Shown here: positions 60,735 to 64,000 of the stretch, one piece after another
How positions within the stretch are numbered: the stretch's first letter is position 1
How the letters are laid out: each line of letters opens with the position of its first letter
DNA from: Vreelandella salicampi
GTDB lineage: Bacteria > Pseudomonadota > Gammaproteobacteria > Pseudomonadales > Halomonadaceae
Direction of reading: 5' to 3'
Assembly (NCBI RefSeq): GCF_013415105.1
Contig: NZ_JACCDF010000001.1
Coordinates: 62,001-126,000, forward strand
DNA length: 64,000 bases
Translations under genes and position numbers: made by a program
The notes under the pieces: model-generated
What the model saw: the letters and a program-made list of their open reading frames with translations, nothing else
Database searches by the model: none
Told to the model about the DNA's origin: nothing

Positions 60735-61622
60735 CTACTCTGCATCACTGCTAGACGAAGGGCTGTTAAGGTAGCGGAAAAACTCGCTATCTGGTTCTAG
60801 CACCAACAAGCTGTCATCGCCCGAGAAACTCTCACGATACGCTTCTAAGCTGCGCCAGAAAGAGAAAAACTCGGGATCTTGGCTGTACGCCTGTGAAAAG
60901 ATAGACGCAGCTTGTGCATCCCCTTCACCGCGCAACGTTTCGGAGCGTTCGTTAGCCTGGGCAAGAAGGACTTGACGACGGCGATCCGCATTAGCGCGAA
61001 TGCGTTCAGACTCTTCTCGGCCTTGCGCACGCCATTCACGCGCCTCCCGTTCACGCTCAGAGCGCATTCGCTCGAATACCGCGGAGGTCACATCATCGGG
61101 CAGGTCAATCCGTTTGATGCGGATATCGCGTATCGCAACGCCCAGCTCCTCACGCATGAGCTCGTCGAGTTCTTCGGTCGGCCCTGTCATTAGGTCATCG
61201 CGACGCTCAGCGATAATTTGCTGCAAATTCAAGCGGCCAAACTCATTACGCAAACCCTCATCAACACGCGGCTGAATCAGACGCTCAGCGACCATTTCGT
61301 CGCCAGAGGTGGCCTCGTAGTAACGCGTCGGATTAACAATCTGCCACTTAACGTAGGAGTCCACAATTACCGCTTTCTGCTCTTGCGTGAGATAACGGCT
61401 TGTATCGGTATCCAGCGTCAACAAGCGCGTATCAAATGTACGCACCGTTTGCGTAATCGGCACTTTCACATGCAGACCCGGCTGGATGTTCTCTTCGATG
61501 ATTTCGCCAAAGCGCAACTTCACCGCGCGTTCGGTTTCATCCACGACGTACAAACTGTTGCTGGCTAACCAGGCGACCGCAGCCAAGCCACCAACGATCA
61601 GCAGGGAACGATTATTAATCAT
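60735..61622 (-). CDS. hflC: Protease modulator HflC (SPFH/prohibitin family)
   Basis: Membrane-anchored SPFH protein (295 aa) which with HflK forms a large periplasmic cage around FtsH hexamers and restrains membrane-protein turnover. N-terminal helix (about residues 5-20), SPFH domain (ERAVKLRFGEIIEENIQPGLHVKVPI, TRLLTLDTDTSRYLTQEQKAVIVDSYVKW), and the coiled coil (RSEREREAREWRAQGREESERIRANADRRR) followed by a Ser-rich acidic C-terminus. It abuts hflK with no gap. Confidence 0.97.
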   Translation of the reverse strand: MINNRSLLIVGGLAAVAWLASNSLYVVDETERAVKLRFGEIIEENIQPGLHVKVPITQTVRTFDTRLLTLDTDTSRYLTQEQKAVIVDSYVKWQIVNPTRYYEATSGDEMVAERLIQPRVDEGLRNEFGRLNLQQIIAERRDDLMTGPTEELDELMREELGVAIRDIRIKRIDLPDDVTSAVFERMRSEREREAREWRAQGREESERIRANADRRRQVLLAQANERSETLRGEGDAQAASIFSQAYSQDPEFFSFWRSLEAYRESFSGDDSLLVLEPDSEFFRYLNSPSSSSDAE

Positions 61623-62876
61623 TTACCGGCCCTCCCTGCGAATAGAGTTACTGCTGTTCGAAGATGATCCACTGCTACTATTTTGGCTGCTTTGGCCACT
61701 GCTTAAGCGCTCTAGCACACGCGGATCGAGACTGTTACTGCTGCCTTGGTTAGACGGAACACCACTACTGCCGCCATTTATTTGATTCAGCGGCAGATAC
61801 ATCAGCGGCGCATTTTCGCTTACGTCCATAAGGACTTTCGGTGTTCCTTCGTAGACTTCTTGAAGAGAGTCAAGGTACATACGCTCACGCATGATCTCGG
61901 GGGAATTCTGATACTCGCCAAGCAGCGAATTAAAGCGGTTGGCTTGACCTTGTGCTTCTGCCACGACGGATTCGCGATACCCTTGGCCTTGCTCAATGAT
62001 GCGCTGCGCTTGACCTTGTGCTTCGGGGATTACCGAGTTGGCATACGCGATGGCTTCGTTAATGATCCGCTGTCTGTCTTCACGCGCGCGAATAACATCG
62101 TCGAAGGCATCAATAACAGGATCAGGCGCAGCCGTTGACTCAATATTGATCGTTTGCAGCGCAATGCCGATGCCGTAAGTGTTGAGATAGTTTTGCAGTC
62201 GACTCGCCACCGAGCTACCTAGCACTTCACGCCCGGAGGTTAGTATCTCAATCATGTCCGTTCCCCCTACGACGTGGCGCAGCGAGGAATCGAGCGCATT
62301 TGCGATAGAGAGACTCGGATCACGTACGTTAAGAACATAATTACGTGGATCAGCCACTCTGTATTGTGCCGAGATCTCCACTTCAACAATGTTCTCATCG
62401 CGGGTCAGCATCGACTTAGTTTGCGTTAACGAACGCACACGGGTGACGTTCACCATGCGCACGTCATCGATCAACGGCGGATTCCACTGCAAACCGGGCA
62501 TTACGGTTTCTTGGTACTTACCAAAACGCAGTACCACACCGCGTTCTGATTGATCCACCAAGTAGAAACCAGAAGCCGCCCAAATCGCTAGCGCGACCAC
62601 AATAAGAAGGCCCGGCAAGGCAAAGACGTTACGCGGTTTGTTGCCACCACCGCCTTTTTTACCGCCACCACCGTTACCTTTCTTACCCTTGCCACCCAAC
62701 ATGCCGTTGAGTTTGTCCTGAAACTTTTTCAACGCCTCATCAAGATCCGGAGGTCCTTGGTTGTTCCCTCCGTTGTTGCCACCACGATTGCCGTCGCCGT
62801 CGCTTCCGCTACCGCGTCGGCCACCGCCACTCCAAGGGTCGTGCTGGTTGCCACCACCGGGCTCATTCCAGGCCAT
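61623..62876 (-). CDS. hflK: FtsH protease activity modulator HflK
   Basis: Partner of HflC, 417 aa. Cytoplasmic N-terminus is strikingly Gly/Asn/Lys-rich (about residues 5-80), then the membrane helix (about 87-106, LLIVVALAIWAASGFYLV). The SPFH domain follows (SERGVVLRFGKYQETVMPGLQWNPPLID), then the Glu/Gln/Ala-rich coiled coil (EAIAYANSVIPEAQGQAQRIIEQ). The C-terminus is Ser/Asn-rich. Start MAWNEPGG behind GGAGAG, and MAWNEPGG is typical of the family. Confidence 0.97.
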   Translation of the reverse strand: MAWNEPGGGNQHDPWSGGGRRGSGSDGDGNRGGNNGGNNQGPPDLDEALKKFQDKLNGMLGGKGKKGNGGGGKKGGGGNKPRNVFALPGLLIVVALAIWAASGFYLVDQSERGVVLRFGKYQETVMPGLQWNPPLIDDVRMVNVTRVRSLTQTKSMLTRDENIVEVEISAQYRVADPRNYVLNVRDPSLSIANALDSSLRHVVGGTDMIEILTSGREVLGSSVASRLQNYLNTYGIGIALQTINIESTAAPDPVIDAFDDVIRAREDRQRIINEAIAYANSVIPEAQGQAQRIIEQGQGYRESVVAEAQGQANRFNSLLGEYQNSPEIMRERMYLDSLQEVYEGTPKVLMDVSENAPLMYLPLNQINGGSSGVPSNQGSSNSLDPRVLERLSSGQSSQNSSSGSSSNSSNSIRREGR

Positions 62877-62993
62877 ATATTCTCTCCACTAGGTATTCAG
62901 CTGCACCTGCGACGTAATACGCCGCTGTGCAAATCGCCATTGTTGCTGCAAAAACTTATACAAATTCATTACAAAATACTATGTAAATGTGAC

Positions 62994-64000
62994 TTACCAC
63001 TCTATGGGTTCTTGCAATATTTCAGGTAAATAGGTGTTGGCGCGTTCGCCAAGCTGCGCCATTAGCTGATTAAAGTCACGTCGAGGCAAGCGCACTTCCA
63101 ACACCGAACGCCCCTGCTCGTCAAAGAACTCTTCTCGAACGGCATTTAGCTCATGCAGCCTCGCACGCAACTTGCCCTGCTCGGGGTCCAGTGTCATAGA
63201 AAAATCAATGACATCATCGGCAAGACGCTCACTAAACGCTTGCTCCAGCAGATCTAATCCGCGCCGTTCTTGCGCCGACACCCACACCACTTCTGGCATA
63301 CCGTTGCCGTCGCGCTCAATACGCGGCGCGCTGTCCAACTGGTCAATTTTATTCATGACCTTGAGCATGGGCACGTCGTCGGCGCCAATTTCTTTCAGCA
63401 CGCGCTCGACCTGCTCTACGTTAACGTCACGATCAGGATCGGCGGCATCAATCACATGCACCAAAAGCGTAGCATCTGCAGCTTCCTGCAGCGTGGCTTG
63501 AAAGGCCTCTACCAACTTGTGGGGCAAATGACGGATAAATCCCACCGTATCAGCCATAACCACCGGACCGACATCGTCGATTTCCAAGCGCCTAAGTGTG
63601 GGATCTAGCGTGGCAAAAAGTTGGTCTGCTGCATACACCGTTGAATCGGTAAGAGAATTAAACAGCGTTGACTTGCCCGCGTTGGTATAACCCACGAGTG
63701 AAATACTGGGAATCTCAGCACGAGAACGGGCGCGGCGACTCTGCTCGCGCTGGCTACGTACTTTATCCAGGCGCTTATGAATCGCTTTGATCCGCGCGCG
63801 CAACAGGCGACGGTCAGTTTCCAGCTGCGTTTCACCCGGGCCGCGAAGACCAATCCCGCCTTTTTGCCGCTCAAGGTGTGTCCACCCTCGCACAAGGCGC
63901 GTGGACATGTACTCTAACTGAGCAAGCTCGACCTGCAGCTTGCCTTCGTGTGTTCGAGCCCGCTGCGCAAAGATGTCCAGGATCAATCCCGTGCGATCCA
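62994..64000 (-). CDS. hflX: Ribosome-associated GTPase HflX (partial, N-terminus beyond window)
   Basis: Stress-response GTPase that splits 70S and rescues heat-damaged ribosomes. 334 residues of the usual ~430 are visible, and the frame is still open at the right edge (reading DRTGLILDIFAQRARTHEGK), so the apparent TTG start near 63986 is not real. Conserved: GGIGLRGPGETQLETDRRLL, G1 GYTNAGKSTLFN, G2/G3 LFATLDPTLRRL and ADTVGFIRHLPHKLVEAF, G4 NKID. It belongs with hfq (expected just outside) upstream and hflK downstream after 117 bases that are A+T-rich and may hold an internal promoter. Confidence 0.97.
   Translation of the reverse strand, partial: DRTGLILDIFAQRARTHEGKLQVELAQLEYMSTRLVRGWTHLERQKGGIGLRGPGETQLETDRRLLRARIKAIHKRLDKVRSQREQSRRARSRAEIPSISLVGYTNAGKSTLFNSLTDSTVYAADQLFATLDPTLRRLEIDDVGPVVMADTVGFIRHLPHKLVEAFQATLQEAADATLLVHVIDAADPDRDVNVEQVERVLKEIGADDVPMLKVMNKIDQLDSAPRIERDGNGMPEVVWVSAQERRGLDLLEQAFSERLADDVIDFSMTLDPEQGKLRARLHELNAVREEFFDEQGRSVLEVRLPRRDFNQLMAQLGERANTYLPEILQEPIEW

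Overview
The window looks like a stretch of core chromosome from a gammaproteobacterium, most likely a halophile of the Halomonadaceae (Halomonas or a relative). That assignment is an inference. It rests on moderately high G+C, acidic proteins, and a gene order that, as I recall it, closely follows the PA4420-PA4484 region of Pseudomonas aeruginosa. No rRNA, tRNA, insertion sequence, prophage, CRISPR array or integrase is visible. Nearly every base is accounted for by conserved housekeeping genes.

Layout. (1) 0-2.6 kb: the start of the division/cell-wall cluster (ftsL partial, rsmH), then RNase P RNA and rsmI, all on the minus strand. (2) 2.6-5.8 kb, plus: lpoA-yraN-diaA-dolP, closed by a perfect 40-bp palindrome. 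(3) 5.9-12.3 kb, minus: sspA-sspB, the cytochrome bc1 operon petABC, rplM-rpsI and zapE. (4) 12.5-15.2 kb: zapG, a Nif3-family gene and an AlgW/DegS-type periplasmic protease. (5) 15.2-22.1 kb, minus: mlaFEDCB, ibaG, murA, hisG, hisD. (6) 22.2-29.4 kb, plus: kdsD-kdsC-lptC-lptA-lptB, then rpoN-hpf-ptsN-rapZ-npr. (7) 29.4-41.2 kb: pmbA, darP, tldD, yhdP, rng, maf, mreD, mreC, mreB. (8) 41.4-44.7 kb, plus: gatCAB. (9) After 44.7 kb the remembered Pseudomonas order breaks: sixA, gpsA, htpG, a DUF1232 gene, slt, a LysE/RhtB exporter, a cold-shock gene, an acidic lipoprotein, a YegS-like lipid kinase, pepN, yajQ and cobO. (10) 58-64 kb, minus: hflX (partial)-hflK-hflC, then hisZ-purA.

Envelope biogenesis dominates. 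There are genes for lipid transport (Mla, YhdP), LPS core sugar and export (KdsD, KdsC, LptABC), peptidoglycan (LpoA, MurA, Slt), rod shape (MreBCD), division (FtsL, ZapE, ZapG) and envelope stress (AlgW, DolP). A second theme is protein quality control and stress: SspAB, HflKC, HtpG, TldD/TldE, Hpf. A third is nitrogen/carbon signalling through RpoN, PtsN, NPr and RapZ. The short-form HisG at 17 kb needs the HisZ encoded at 60 kb.

No wholly new multi-gene system was found. The most interesting signals are regulatory or small-scale: a consensus sigma-54 promoter directly upstream of rpoN; a sigma-32 promoter for htpG that overlaps the stop codon of the preceding gene; an acidic lipoprotein with a recently duplicated coiled-coil module; an 8-bp tandem repeat upstream of pepN; 14-bp direct repeats in the zapG leader; structured leader and trailer RNAs around rplM and the cold-shock gene; and the absence of mraZ in front of rsmH.
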